Positions 10,901-19,028 of a stretch of 64,000 nucleotides of DNA are shown in pieces. The DNA comes from Bifidobacterium lemurum (lineage in GTDB: Bacteria; Actinomycetota; Actinomycetes; Actinomycetales; Bifidobacteriaceae). A program made the translations under genes and the position numbers. A model generated the notes under the pieces. That model was not told the origin of the DNA, searched no databases, and saw only the letters and a list, made by a program, of their open reading frames with translations. How positions within the stretch are numbered: the first letter of the stretch is position 1; every line of letters starts with the position of its first letter. The stretch covers positions 992,001-1,056,000 of the forward strand of contig NZ_CP062948.1 of assembly GCF_014898175.1 (NCBI RefSeq), written 5' to 3'.

Positions 10901-11422
10901 ACCGTTTCCGGCAATTCGCAGGTGGACATGTCGTTCGGGGCGGAACATCACTTCTCGCCGGCGATATTCGCCTACTACACGCTCACCTTCGATCTGCAGG
11001 AATCGGGATTCGTGCAGATCAAGGCGACCCATCCCGACGTGAACCCGCACGCGCTGATGAGCATCGACATCGTGCTGGGTGAGAACACCGAAATCAGCGA
11101 CCCGGAAGGGGCTGCTGTCGGTAGCATCACAGACGGCAGAGTCACCTACGCCACACTATTGGACAAGGAGGGCAACGTCGTCTCCGATGCGACCCTTAAG
11201 GCGAAAGCCGCGCCGGCACCGGAGCAGCCCGGACAGACGGATTCCGACAAGACGGACGGGAACGGTCAGGCCGCCGGCGAGAAACTGTCGGCCACCGGCA
11301 GCGGCGTGATCCCACTCGTCATGGGCGCGCTCACGCTCGCGATGATCGCGCTGTGCGCGGGCGTCGTCCGGCGCGCACGCGGCGCATACGGCACGCGCGG
11401 CATGCGGCACGGCCGCCGATAG
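8000..11422 (+). CDS. Cell-wall-anchored repetitive surface protein 3 (acidic-B-A-B, LSATG signal)
   Basis: This encodes 1140 residues. The signal peptide ends PTAYA-LD. A Thr/Asp-rich stalk covers about 8100-8430, followed by a B module (VSVNGVYHDEAF). An A module follows (TFMYDGFEYTITGN, about 9390-10240), then a second B module (VYINGVYHDEDF). The C-terminus has a short PEQPGQTDSDKTDGNGQ spacer, LSATG, a hydrophobic helix and a basic tail. The A and second B modules share long near-identical passages with the 4135 product (for example SPNLASIEFNLMY). This suggests tandem duplication with later exchange. Strand-rich B modules predict a beta-helical fold. The function is unknown beyond surface display. 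Confidence 0.8.
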   Translation: MRTSRIHAITAVFAVLAMIISMIAIVPTAYALDTEVTGDTDTSVVDDGTSVTGTDTDTDDSGAIDDGTAADDADNTGGAGDDAGTTGTGDDIYGITGDGTAGENDLPTDDSDTTVTDADKSTANQDATAGESSEIDEIDVSDERNGVSVNGVYHDEAFTSEDGTITLGYDDDGNPTLTLDNAHITTAGGLDGHVAVAGIKSETDLTILLQGENTIEIKDDTHRADAIDVDGKLTIIGDDWYPYAKLHATLTYTPASSDYRSTVISADSFSMRDAQLDLTYVSDDANGTVYGIKTGGNIDLNDGTVTLTAPETSSNYYGLNAGGNITLTDTDLTSSGEWLSVLAGENILINDFSQLNLSCADERWPAAIYARQTLRFDLRRTGSVQIQPSATDPTEAFTNYAMLAERIELMPGVAVTDPTEVTIGEVYNPYTFSNAMGLIDTDGNAVSGVTIEASAEGEPPVGTTFMYDGFEYTITGNGENNGTLMLTGVDSTTDQHRLCRAIRLAWGNTWERLTVTDVRKDTLAEMTGTLVIDSDETDIANMALNSGAIGNGVTFELWALDDLTLTESGFTTDSATVDLPGGRRFDRVKAYYDWATITNESGATVPVTIVDYENDQTINDPKNPIQVADKESLDTRVLSPNLASIEFNLMYRVVGSDEGWQPLPVTRNNFSGYDPRILSVTLPDSVPADATIQLSFRDYLGKTQGYITSSWDDSREITLARGQAEDTATFTSSFAVPDRTQDYKIRVTTSGETGDADNAVYINGVYHDEDFVDAANGIALVYDEDDKPTLTLTNANLTALGAPLFNQDDAAAIRSATDLTIRLNGKSTASITNGTKTSSIISVAGDLTIIGNSADGTSALTIKAADAASLGGTSGFMTHLIEASNITVQQATLDMTYDGNGAAYALCTDGDITVTDSTITMGSATLASRGIYSGLYSGHGDITVTDSALNATDGKMDSLIYAVFGNATVSGNSQVDMSFGAEHHFSPAIFAYYTLTFDLQESGFVQIKATHPDVNPHALMSIDIVLGENTEISDPEGAAVGSITDGRVTYATLLDKEGNVVSDATLKAKAAPAPEQPGQTDSDKTDGNGQAAGEKLSATGSGVIPLVMGALTLAMIALCAGVVRRARGAYGTRGMRHGRR

Positions 11423-11562
11423 GAACTCCCCCAACCAGACATCCGACGACCAGACAGGCAGGTAAACAAACAGCCAACCAACCGCCAATCAACAACCTAT
11501 AGAGCCCATCAAGCACCAACCATCAACCATCAACCACAGCATCGCAACTTGAGAAAGGGTAT
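11423..11562 (+). other. C/A-rich leader between surface proteins 3 and 4
   Basis: The 140-bp gap is strongly biased to A and C, with repeated CCAACC, CATCAACC and CCAATCAAC words and few G residues until GAGAAAGG before the start at 11563. No terminator is visible, so the two flanking genes are probably co-transcribed. Confidence 0.45.
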
Positions 11563-13602
11563 ATGATGCATAGCAAACGAAGCTCCCTAGCGGCGATCAT
11601 CGCCGCATTCGCGATGGTCGCGGCGGCGGTCGTCGCGGCGCCCGCCGCGCACGCCCTCGACGCGCAGAACACGGACAATCCCACGTTCACCTACCTTGGC
11701 ATGGAATACACCATCACCGACGGCGAGAACCGTCACGTGACCCTGTCCGGAGTCGATACGGAGGCTGACACGCACGTCCTGACGGACGAGGTGGACCTCG
11801 CGGACACCGACGAGCAGTACACCGTCACCGACGTGCAAGGCAACGCGTTGGAAGGCATCCAGGGCACCTTGCGGATGGACAGCGCGGCCGCCGCCATCGC
11901 CAGCAAAGCGCTTGACGGCGCGAACCTCGACGGGGTGGACTCCATCGACCTGCTGGTGTGCGGCGACGTGACGATCAACCAGACGGGCTTCACCGCCGGC
12001 GAGGAATCACTGACGCTGCCCGACGGCAGGATCTTCGACCACGCCGCCACCGAGGCCTTCGAGGGAACAATCACCAACAGCACCGGCACGGACGTCCCGC
12101 TGCTGGTGCTCGACAACGGAACCGCGGTGAACGCCGAGAATCCGATCACCATCGCGAACGGCGGCACCTTCGACACCTCCCTCCTGGGCACAACGCTCGA
12201 ACCCGACTTCACTGTGCGATACCGCATAGACGGCACCGGGAAATGGCAAGAGGCCACGGTCACCAGCGACAACTTCTACAGCGACAATGAATTCATCGTC
12301 TTCCTCCCAACCGGCACCGCGCGCGACGCGACCGTCGAGTTCTCCCTCGCCGAACTGCCCGGCGTCAAAGCGGGATACATCACCACCTCGTGGGAGAACA
12401 ACTCCGCCACCTTCACCCTAAGAACGGGCAATATAGGAGACGATACGCTGAAGATCTCCTCCACGATAACAGGTGCGAGCACCGACTACAGGTTCCGCGC
12501 CTCCGTAACGGCCCCCTCGAGCATCGTGTACATCGACGGAGCCTATCATGAGCGGCCGTTCACCAGCGAAGACGGCAGCGTCCGGCTGGAATACGACAAC
12601 GACGGCAAGCCGATCATCACTCTCGACAACGCGGACATCACGGAAATCGACAGCGACTACACCTACGAATACCACAGCGTCGCCATCTACAGCTACGAGG
12701 ATCTGACCATCCGTCTCAAAGGCGAATCCACCCTCGACGTCGAAAGCGATGGCCTCACCGCGACTGCCATACGCACCGACGGCAAACTGACCATCATCGG
12801 CGAGGACGATGCCTCGGGCACGCCGGCGAAGCTCTCCGTGTCGTTCAACCATGTGGCGCCCGAGTCGGAAGACAGCCAGGGTGGATTCCTCATGGCGAAC
12901 TCGATCGACGTACGCAACGCTGACCTCGATCTCACTCTCGAATCTGATACCACCACCCAACCCATCTGGTGGCTCGCTTCCCTAGAGGACGTCAACATCG
13001 CCGACAGCTCCCTCACGCTGACCGCGCCGACCGACGGCGGTGCATATATCGGAGTGCAGGGCGACACCGACGTCACGCTGTCTGACGTTGACATGACGAC
13101 CCGCGGCAAAATGAACATCGCGATTATCGGTACCAACATCACCGTCAGTGGGCAGTCGCATCTGGATCTCGAATGCGCCGACAACCGCGAGCCCGCGGCG
13201 ATCGGCGCAAGCAAGAAGGTGTACTTCAACCTGCAAGGCACCGGCTCGGTGTACGTCCGCGGCAATCCGGACACGGAGGCCCCTTCACCTTACGCGGTGC
13301 TTTCGCGCAACATCGAACTGGCTGACGGCACCGAGGTCACCGACCCCGAGCAGGCGACCACCGTTCCCGTCATCACCTCACAAACCGACGGAAGCGAGTT
13401 CTTCAGTCTGGCCGACAAGGACGGCAAGGCCGTCTCCACCGTGACCATCAAGGCGAAAGCCTCGGCCCAGCCCAGCGGCGGCGAGCAACTGCCGGCCACC
13501 GGCAGCGGCACGGCCACAATCGCGGCGGGCATGCTCGTCCTCGCCGCACTCGGCATAGGCTTGGCGCTTCTCACGCGTCGCGGCATCGGCACGCGGCGAT
13601 GA
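11563..13602 (+). CDS. Cell-wall-anchored surface protein 4 (A-B modules, LPATG signal)
   Basis: This encodes 679 residues. The ATG at 11563 (or 11566) follows GAGAAAGGG. The signal peptide ends PAAHA-LD. It is the shortest paralogue, with one A module (TFTYLGMEYTITDGEN, about 11690-12500) and one B module (VYIDGAYHERPF, from about 12528). There is no acidic stalk and almost no proline-rich spacer. It ends QLPATG, a hydrophobic helix and RRGIGTRR. LPATG is a canonical sortase motif, unlike those of the first two paralogues. It may represent the minimal architecture from which the longer family members were built. Confidence 0.82.
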   Translation: MMHSKRSSLAAIIAAFAMVAAAVVAAPAAHALDAQNTDNPTFTYLGMEYTITDGENRHVTLSGVDTEADTHVLTDEVDLADTDEQYTVTDVQGNALEGIQGTLRMDSAAAAIASKALDGANLDGVDSIDLLVCGDVTINQTGFTAGEESLTLPDGRIFDHAATEAFEGTITNSTGTDVPLLVLDNGTAVNAENPITIANGGTFDTSLLGTTLEPDFTVRYRIDGTGKWQEATVTSDNFYSDNEFIVFLPTGTARDATVEFSLAELPGVKAGYITTSWENNSATFTLRTGNIGDDTLKISSTITGASTDYRFRASVTAPSSIVYIDGAYHERPFTSEDGSVRLEYDNDGKPIITLDNADITEIDSDYTYEYHSVAIYSYEDLTIRLKGESTLDVESDGLTATAIRTDGKLTIIGEDDASGTPAKLSVSFNHVAPESEDSQGGFLMANSIDVRNADLDLTLESDTTTQPIWWLASLEDVNIADSSLTLTAPTDGGAYIGVQGDTDVTLSDVDMTTRGKMNIAIIGTNITVSGQSHLDLECADNREPAAIGASKKVYFNLQGTGSVYVRGNPDTEAPSPYAVLSRNIELADGTEVTDPEQATTVPVITSQTDGSEFFSLADKDGKAVSTVTIKAKASAQPSGGEQLPATGSGTATIAAGMLVLAALGIGLALLTRRGIGTRR

Positions 13603-13696
13603 GATAACCCGCCTCGCTCGAGACGAGTCCGGCGCGATACGGACGCGCGGGCGGCAGGCCTCATGTGGAATGACCATCTCACCCCGTTCCACACCC

Positions 13697-13747
13697 ACAG
13701 GGCCGCATCCGTTGGTATACGTTGGTATACGACGGATGCGGCCCTGT
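13697..13747. terminator. 16-bp perfect hairpin with a tandem repeat in its loop
   Basis: ACAGGGCCGCATCCGT (13697-13712) pairs perfectly with 13732-13747. The 19-nt loop lies within two tandem TTGGTATACG copies (13712-13731), each containing the palindrome GTATAC. It sits between the last surface-protein gene and the methyltransferase gene. A terminator is the simplest reading; the repeated loop could also be a protein site. Confidence 0.55.
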
Positions 13748-13783
13748 TCGTTTGCGCACGAAATGACTTCGGGTTCTGGGACA

Positions 13784-14785
13784 ATGGCGGGTATGGCTAT
13801 GAAAAAAGGACCGACCAAGGGGTCGGGTGGCAAGCATCGCAATGCCCTGAGGGGCCACGGCCCGACGCCCAAGGCTGAGGACCGCGTGTATCACAAGGCG
13901 TATTTCGCCAAGAAGGAGGCCGACAAGCGCAAGGCGGCCGACCCACGTCTCGCGGCCCGTCGCCGCGCCGACAAGTTCGCGACCGACGCGACCGATCTGG
14001 TGTTCGGCCGCAATTCCGTGCTGGAGGCGCTGCGTGTGGGCGTGCCGTCGAACACGCTGTACATCCTCTCGCGACTCGAGCATGACGACCGCACGCGCGA
14101 GATCGTGAAGATCGCCAGCGCGAACGGCCTGCACATGCTGGAGGCCGACCGCTTGGAGATGGACCGCATCGCACGTTCCGGCAACCATCAGGGCGTGATC
14201 CTCAAGGTGCAGCCCTACCAGTATTCCTCGCTGGCCGAGCTCGCCGACCGCGCCGAGAAGAAGGCGCGCGCCATGGAGGCGGCGAATTCCGCGGCCGCGC
14301 GCATCAAGGCGCGTCCGCTGTTCATCGCGCTTGACGGCGTGACCGATCCGCAGAACCTTGGCGCGGTGATCCGTTCCGCCGCCGCGTTCGGCGCGAACGG
14401 TGTGATTCTGCCCGAGCGTCGTTCCGCGTCGGTGACCGCCGCCGCGTGGAAGGTGTCGGCCGGCGCGGCCGCGCATCTGCCGGTGGCCCGCGTGGTGAAT
14501 CTGACCAAGGCGATCGAAAGCCTGCGCGAGCGCGGCTACTACACCGTCGGCCTTGACGGCGGTGGCGACAAGCTCGTGGGCGAAACCGGATTCGAAGCCG
14601 ATCCGCTGGTGATTGTGCTCGGATCGGAAGGCAAGGGATTGAGCCGTTTGGTGCGTGAGGCGTGCGACGCCATCGCCGGCATTCCGATCTCCAGTTCGGT
14701 GGAATCGCTGAACGCCTCGGTGGCCGCGGGCATTTCGCTGTATGCCGTCGACCGCGCCCGCCGCGAGGCCGCCGCCAACAGCTGA
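13784..14785 (+). CDS. rlmB: TrmH/SpoU-family RNA 2'-O-methyltransferase, RlmB-like
   Basis: This encodes 333 residues if the ATG at 13784 (MAGMAMKKGPTKGSGGK) is used; ATGs at 13793 and 13799 are equally possible, and the upstream in-frame ATG at 13670 overlaps the hairpin. The enzyme would transfer a methyl group from S-adenosylmethionine to a ribose in 23S rRNA. A basic Lys/Arg-rich extension (to about residue 65) precedes the substrate-binding domain (LVFGRNSVLEALRVG). The SpoU domain follows with the three knot motifs: ALDGVTDPQNLGAVIRSAAAFG, then VIVLGSEGKGLSRLVREACD, then IPISSSVESLNASVAAGISLY. The basic N-terminal extension is typical of actinobacterial members. The exact target nucleotide is inferred from family similarity. 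Confidence 0.88.
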   Translation: MAGMAMKKGPTKGSGGKHRNALRGHGPTPKAEDRVYHKAYFAKKEADKRKAADPRLAARRRADKFATDATDLVFGRNSVLEALRVGVPSNTLYILSRLEHDDRTREIVKIASANGLHMLEADRLEMDRIARSGNHQGVILKVQPYQYSSLAELADRAEKKARAMEAANSAAARIKARPLFIALDGVTDPQNLGAVIRSAAAFGANGVILPERRSASVTAAAWKVSAGAAAHLPVARVVNLTKAIESLRERGYYTVGLDGGGDKLVGETGFEADPLVIVLGSEGKGLSRLVREACDAIAGIPISSSVESLNASVAAGISLYAVDRARREAAANS

Positions 14786-14813
14786 GCGGAACACTTCTCT
14801 CTCCTCGATGCTC

Positions 14814-15657
14814 CTATAGTTTGTCAAGCTGTTGTTGGGGTGGTGTGTCGGTGGTGCTGTGGATCCATTGGGTGGCTCGTCGTTCGAGTTCGGGCAGGTC
14901 GCGGGCGCCTCGTTCGATCTCGCTGATCCTGCTGGAGGGCACGCCGAGGGCCTGTCCGACCTGTCGCTGGGTCAGCGCGTGGGAGAGCCTCAGTTCGCGC
15001 AGCATGGCGCCGCGCCGGGCGGGTGGCTCGCGTCCGGGGTCGCCGTCGCGGACGGCGATGAGGACGCGGTGGATCTCGCGGGCGATGTAGCGTTTGAGGC
15101 AGCGGATGGTCTCCATCTTGCTTTTGCCCTCGCGGGTCCTTTTGGCCATGTAGTCGCGGGTGGGCTGGTGGTGGCGCAGGCGCACGACGGCGATCTGGTG
15201 CAGGGCCTTGTTGCCCTGCCGGTTGCCTCCCCGGTTGAGCCGGTGGCGGCTGGTCCTGCCGCTGGAGGCGGGCAGGGGGCACGCGCCGCACAGTTTGGCG
15301 AACGCGGCCTCGCTTCTGACTCGTTCGGGGTTGTCGCCGGCGACGACGGCCAGGGTGGCCGCGGTGACGACGCCGACCCCGTTCAGGTCGAGCAGCGCGC
15401 GGGCGTGTTCCTCGAGGATCTCGCGCATCGCCCTCTCGAGCCCGTCCGCCTGTTCGCGGAGGGCCTTCCACGCCGTCGCGGACGCCTTCATCGCGGTGAG
15501 CGCGGCGCGCTCGACCGGCCCGCCGGCGGGCCGGCAGGCGGCAAGGCGGGTCATGCGCCTCCCGGTCCTCAGGCTCCGGTAGCGGTCCCGGACGGTCTCG
15601 GGCGCGGTGACGAGCATGCCGTTGACGCTGTTGGACAGCGTGGTCATGGCCGACACC
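14814..15657 (-). pseudogene. IS110-family transposase, C-terminal part (interrupted by IS21 element)
   Basis: This is the 3' part of a transposase gene whose 5' part lies at 18219-18637. It carries the serine-containing IS110 C-terminal domain (LNGVGVVTAATLAVVAGDN, CGACPLPASSGRTS, NRQGNKALHQIAVVRLR). An unusual tail follows that looks like a Cro/XRE-type helix-turn-helix (LTQRQVGQALGVPSSRISEI). Removing 15658-18218 and one GACACC copy joins the halves in frame through RDRLVSAMTTLSNSV, giving a 418-residue protein, normal for the family. Any short ORF starting inside this fragment is a by-product of the insertion. Confidence 0.88.
15652..15657. repeat. IS21 target-site duplication, left copy (GACACC)
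   Basis: GACACC directly abuts the TGT end of the IS21 element and recurs at 18219-18224 at the other end. Six bases is within the usual range for IS21-family insertions. Confidence 0.8.
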
Positions 15658-15774
15658 TGTCTTTTGTCAAGTTCGTGTCGGCTGGATGGTCGTGTTGTTT
15701 TCCGCAGGATGTGCAGCGGGTTTTCCGCAGGATGATCGTCCTGTGGGTTCGCCCGCTGCCTTGGTTTGTTTTGG

Positions 15775-16560
15775 TTATTTGGTCATGAGGGCGTTGCGGC
15801 TGCGGTAGCTTTCGCCCTTGAAGCGGATGAGCCTGCCGTGGTGGACGGTGCGGTCCACGACCGCGGCGGCCATGTTCGGGTCGCCGAACACCCTGGCCCA
15901 TCCGGAGAATTCGATGTTGGTGGTGTAGACGACGCTCCTTGTCTCGTAGGAGTCGGATATGACCTGGAAGAGGAGGCGGCTGCCCTCCTCGTCGATGGGG
16001 ATGTATCCGAGCTCGTCGATGATGATGAGGCGGGCCTTGGCGATGGCGGCGAGCTCCCTGTCGAGCCGGTTGTCCGCCTTGGCGCGTCTCAGGCGCATGA
16101 CCAGGCTGGAGGCGGTGAAGAACCTCACCGGTATCCCGGCCCGGCACGCGGCCCTGCCGAGCGCGATGGCGAGATGGCTTTTGCCGGTGCCGACCGGCCC
16201 GTAGAGCACGAGGTCCTCGGCTTTCCCGACGAATTCGAGGCCTTCGAGCTGGCTCCGTCCCCAGTCGGCGGGCATGTCCAGGTTGGTCCAGTCGTATCCG
16301 TCGAGCTCCTTGTCGGACGGGAACCCCGCCGTCTTCATCAGCCGGGCGCGTTTGGCCCGGTCGCGCGATTCGAGTTCGGCTTGGAACCATCGTTCGATGA
16401 AGTCGAGCTGGGCGGGCGTGGCCTCGGCCAGCGTGTTGGCGAGCACGCTGCGGGTCAGGGTCAGTTGCTTGCTCATCGCCATGATGCGCTGGCTTGTGGC
16501 GATGGTGTCGGCCCTGCGCCTGCGGGTCTCGGGGATCTGTGGTTCGGGTCTGGTGCTCAT
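15775..16560 (-). CDS. istB: IstB, ATP-binding helper of IS21 transposition
   Basis: This encodes 261 residues. The ATG at 16560 overlaps the istA stop in an ATGA arrangement and follows GGAAAGGAG, so the pair is translationally coupled. IstB is an AAA+ ATPase that selects the target and activates the IstA transposase. Visible motifs are Walker A (YGPVGTGKSHLA), Walker B (LIIIDELGYIP) and the conserved C-terminal VVDRTVHHGRLIRFKGESYR. Length and motifs are complete. Confidence 0.95.
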   Translation of the reverse strand: MSTRPEPQIPETRRRRADTIATSQRIMAMSKQLTLTRSVLANTLAEATPAQLDFIERWFQAELESRDRAKRARLMKTAGFPSDKELDGYDWTNLDMPADWGRSQLEGLEFVGKAEDLVLYGPVGTGKSHLAIALGRAACRAGIPVRFFTASSLVMRLRRAKADNRLDRELAAIAKARLIIIDELGYIPIDEEGSRLLFQVISDSYETRSVVYTTNIEFSGWARVFGDPNMAAAVVDRTVHHGRLIRFKGESYRSRNALMTK

Positions 16561-18026
16561 GCGGTCTCCTTTCCGGGCCGGTTGAACCTGTCGTAGGCGC
16601 CGAGGTCGGGCAGGTCGCCGCCGTAGTCGATGTCGCCTTCCGCGATGCGTCTGGCCAGGATCGTCATATCGGCCTCGGAGAAATCGCATCCGTGTCGGAT
16701 GAGATGGCCGGCGGCCCGCATCGCCGGTTCGAAGCCCGCGGCCTCGCAGGCCCTGGCGATGGCACTGAGACTGGCCTTGAGGGTCTTGTCGTCGGCCTGG
16801 TCGAGCCGTTCCCTCACGTCGTCGGGCACGTCGGGGCGGATCGAGCAGTCGCGCCACGCGCCGGGTTTGCGCGCGAGCAGAGGGAACACCGTGGCGGGAT
16901 CCTGGATCGTGCGCGACGATCTGCCGTAGACGCGGGAGAGCTCCGCGATTGTGCGCCCGTCCGGATCCTTGACGGTGACGCTTGTGGCGCGGATGGCGAC
17001 GTCGACCCTTCTGCCGTGCAGCGCGGGGCCGATCTGGTAGCGGTTGGAGTCGATCTCGACGCACCCGTACTTGTCGGCCTTGCGGGTCTCCCATCTGACC
17101 GCGTCGAACCGGCACGAGGGCAGCGGGCGCAACGCCTTCAAATCGTCGGCGAACAGCACGTCGATCGGCTCCAGGGCGCGGTAATGGACCTGTTCGCCGA
17201 GTTCGTCGCATTTGGCGAGCATGAGCCGGGTGAGCTGTTCGTGGGTCTCGGCCGCCATGGGCGGGACCATGAGGTTGCGCCGCAGGAACCCGACCGCGTT
17301 CTCCACGCTGCCCTTCTCGTTGCCCGAGTACGGGTTGCAGAAGCGCACGTCGAGGCGATGGTGGCTGACGAACGCCTCGAACACGCGCGACAAGGTCACG
17401 TTCCCCCTAGAGTCGCGATGGCCCGCGCCGGACGCGTTGTCGATCACGAGCGTGTGCGGGACGCCGCCGATGTGCTCGAATATCGAGGTCAGGCCCTCGC
17501 AGATGCATTCCGCGTTCTCGGCGGGCAGGCTCGCCGCGTACCGCTTGTTCGAATGCGGGAACGTGACGACCAGGCAATGGTCGTCCACCCATTCGCCCGC
17601 CAGCCGCGCCTTGGCCAGGCCGAAGTCCATCTGCACGCTCCCCGGCATCCACTCCAGCTCCACGTAGCCGTCGGACGGCTCGCGGTTCGCCGCGCGCCAC
17701 TCGTCCACGTAGCGCAGCACGGTGGAGTACGAGCCCGTGAACCCGTGCTCGTCCCTGAGCCGGTCGTGCACGCGCTTGGCGGTGTGGCGCTGCTTGCGTG
17801 GCATGAGACGGTCGGCCTCCAGCCACGAATCAATCAACGGCTTGTAGCCGTCGAGCACCGACTTCACCCTGCGCCTGGCGGGCGGTTTCGGCGAGCAGTC
17901 CTCCATGCCCGCCCACTTCGCGACCGTGCCCCGGTCCACACCGAGCCTTCTGGCGATCTCCGTATGCGGCAGGCCCTTCGCGTCGAGCCTCCTGATATCT
18001 TGCTGTTTGGACATGGGTATCGTCAC
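16557..18026 (-). CDS. istA: IstA, DDE transposase of IS21 family
   Basis: This encodes 489 residues from a GTG at 18026, placed a few bases after GGAAAGGAC; an ATG four codons later (18014) is the alternative. IstA cuts and joins the element ends. An N-terminal helix-turn-helix (IRRLDAKGLPHTEIARRLGVDRGTVAKW) precedes an integrase core. The likely catalytic acids are Asp in VQMDFG, Asp in TLVIDNASG and Glu in GNEKGSVEN. The C-terminal Mu-transposase-like beta domain (VEIDSNRYQIGPALHGRRV) is present. The reading frame is intact. Confidence 0.95.
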   Translation of the reverse strand: MTIPMSKQQDIRRLDAKGLPHTEIARRLGVDRGTVAKWAGMEDCSPKPPARRRVKSVLDGYKPLIDSWLEADRLMPRKQRHTAKRVHDRLRDEHGFTGSYSTVLRYVDEWRAANREPSDGYVELEWMPGSVQMDFGLAKARLAGEWVDDHCLVVTFPHSNKRYAASLPAENAECICEGLTSIFEHIGGVPHTLVIDNASGAGHRDSRGNVTLSRVFEAFVSHHRLDVRFCNPYSGNEKGSVENAVGFLRRNLMVPPMAAETHEQLTRLMLAKCDELGEQVHYRALEPIDVLFADDLKALRPLPSCRFDAVRWETRKADKYGCVEIDSNRYQIGPALHGRRVDVAIRATSVTVKDPDGRTIAELSRVYGRSSRTIQDPATVFPLLARKPGAWRDCSIRPDVPDDVRERLDQADDKTLKASLSAIARACEAAGFEPAMRAAGHLIRHGCDFSEADMTILARRIAEGDIDYGGDLPDLGAYDRFNRPGKETA

Positions 18027-18218
18027 TGTCCTTTCCTTCCCCGGGCCGGCGGCAACCGGCCCCTGGCTGCTATTGGTTTGCAACCCGGGAATCTAACAGG
18101 CAGGACGAACCCATGGCCGCTCATATCATCACGAAGATGACGACACTGCGGAAAAACAGCTGCACATCAAGCGGAAAACACCATGCCACTCCTGCCCAAA
18201 GAACATTGAACATAAACA

Positions 18219-18224
18219 GACACC
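18219..18224. repeat. IS21 target-site duplication, right copy (GACACC)
   Basis: This is the second copy of GACACC, matching 15652-15657. It lies inside the codons for L-V-S of the interrupted transposase. Confidence 0.8.
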
Positions 18225-18637
18225 AGCCGGTCGCGCTGCGTGTTGAGGTGGCGCAGGGCCTCGACCCAGCCGTCCGAGCTCTTCGGCCCGGTCCCGTCTC
18301 CGGCCATGACGCTCCTGGCCGCCTCGGCGGCGTCGACGGGGTCGGACTTGCCGTCCCTGCGGCGCACCGCGCGTTTGGGGCGCAGCACCTCGCGCGTCTC
18401 GTAGCCCGCGGCGGCGAGCCTGCGGGCCAGGGCCGCGCCGTACGAGTTGGTCCCCTCCACGCCCACCACGACCCGGGACGGGTCGGGCAGCATGCCCGCC
18501 AGCGCCTCGTAGCCGGCGGCGTCGGTCGGGAACGTCCGCGTGGCCAGCGGCCGTCCGCGCCAGTCGAGCAGGGCGAGCGTGTGGGTGTCGGTGTGGGTGT
18601 CCACCCCGGCGTAGATCGTCTCCATGGGCGGCGTCAT
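18219..18637 (-). pseudogene. IS110-family transposase, N-terminal part (interrupted by IS21 element)
   Basis: The gene starts at the ATG at 18637 after AAGGAGG. It encodes the RuvC-like DEDD nuclease domain, with YAGVDTHTDTHTLALLD (first Asp), VVVGVEGTNSYG (Glu) and KSDPVDAAEAARSV (paired Asp). The frame is broken after RDRLVS by the IS21 insertion at 18218/18219. Beyond that the frame reads into IS sequence. The remainder is at 14814-15657. Confidence 0.88.
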
Positions 18638-18870
18638 CGTTGTCCTCCTTCGCTGGCCGTCGATGGTCGTTCCGGGGGCTTCCGGCGCAGACGGGACGTT
18701 GACGGGACACGCTACCATGGACGATGCGGGGTCCGATGGGAGCGTCCACGCTCCTATGAGGTCATGCGTCCATGGCCCTCGGTCCGGCGGTCCCGGGCGG
18801 GACAGATCGAGGGCGGGACAGCCGCTTCCCGAAAGGAACGGCGTCAGTCATCCTGGGGGTCACCGCCCGG
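18638..18870 (-). ncRNA. 5' noncoding end of the IS110 element; possible bridge-RNA region
   Basis: This stretch lies upstream of the IS110 transposase start and holds no convincing gene. In elements of the IS110 subgroup, the noncoding left end before the transposase encodes a structured bridge RNA that pairs with target and donor DNA. The segment is GC-rich with several short self-complementary pieces (for example around 18775-18800, TCCGGCGGTCCCGGGCGGGAC). I did not fold it, and the outer boundary is not defined. Confidence 0.3.
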
Positions 18871-18919
18871 ACCGCCACCTTCAATTATCACCGGACAAAC
18901 CGGCAATAACCATCATCAA

Positions 18920-19018
18920 CGTCATCCTGAGCGGAGGACGATGCCCAGAGTCGAAGGACCTCCAGGCATCCAACGCTATGAGATGCTTCGACTCCGCTGC
19001 GCTCCGCTCAGCATGACG
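18920..19018. repeat. Dispersed GTCATCCTGAGCGGAG-type intergenic repeat
   Basis: CGTCATCCTGAGCGGAG (18920-18936) and CTCCGCTCAGCATGACG (19002-19018) form inverted arms with 16 of 17 positions paired. Words such as GTCGAAGGACCTC and CTTCGACTCCGC lie between them. The same vocabulary recurs at 54706-54833, 60176-60345 and 60930-61060. It is a REP-like dispersed repeat. Confidence 0.7.
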
Positions 19019-19028
19019 GGTGGGTGTT

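Larger units (their letters stand above)
15658..18218 (-). mobile_element. Complete IS21-family insertion sequence (2561 bp)
   Basis: The element begins TGTCTTTTGTCAAG and ends in the complement of TGTTTATGTTCAATG, so both ends are TGT...ACA. Each end carries internal repeats built on GTTTTCCGC and GATGTGCAGC, as in other IS21 elements. It encodes istA and istB in overlapping frames on the minus strand. It is flanked by a GACACC duplication and lies inside an IS110 transposase gene. All parts look intact, which suggests a fairly recent insertion. Confidence 0.9.

Noticed and set aside
14832..15788. Forward open frames across the IS110 and IS21 elements (14832-15788, 16494-18140)
   Set aside because: They are antisense shadows of transposase genes that carry clear catalytic motifs on the other strand.
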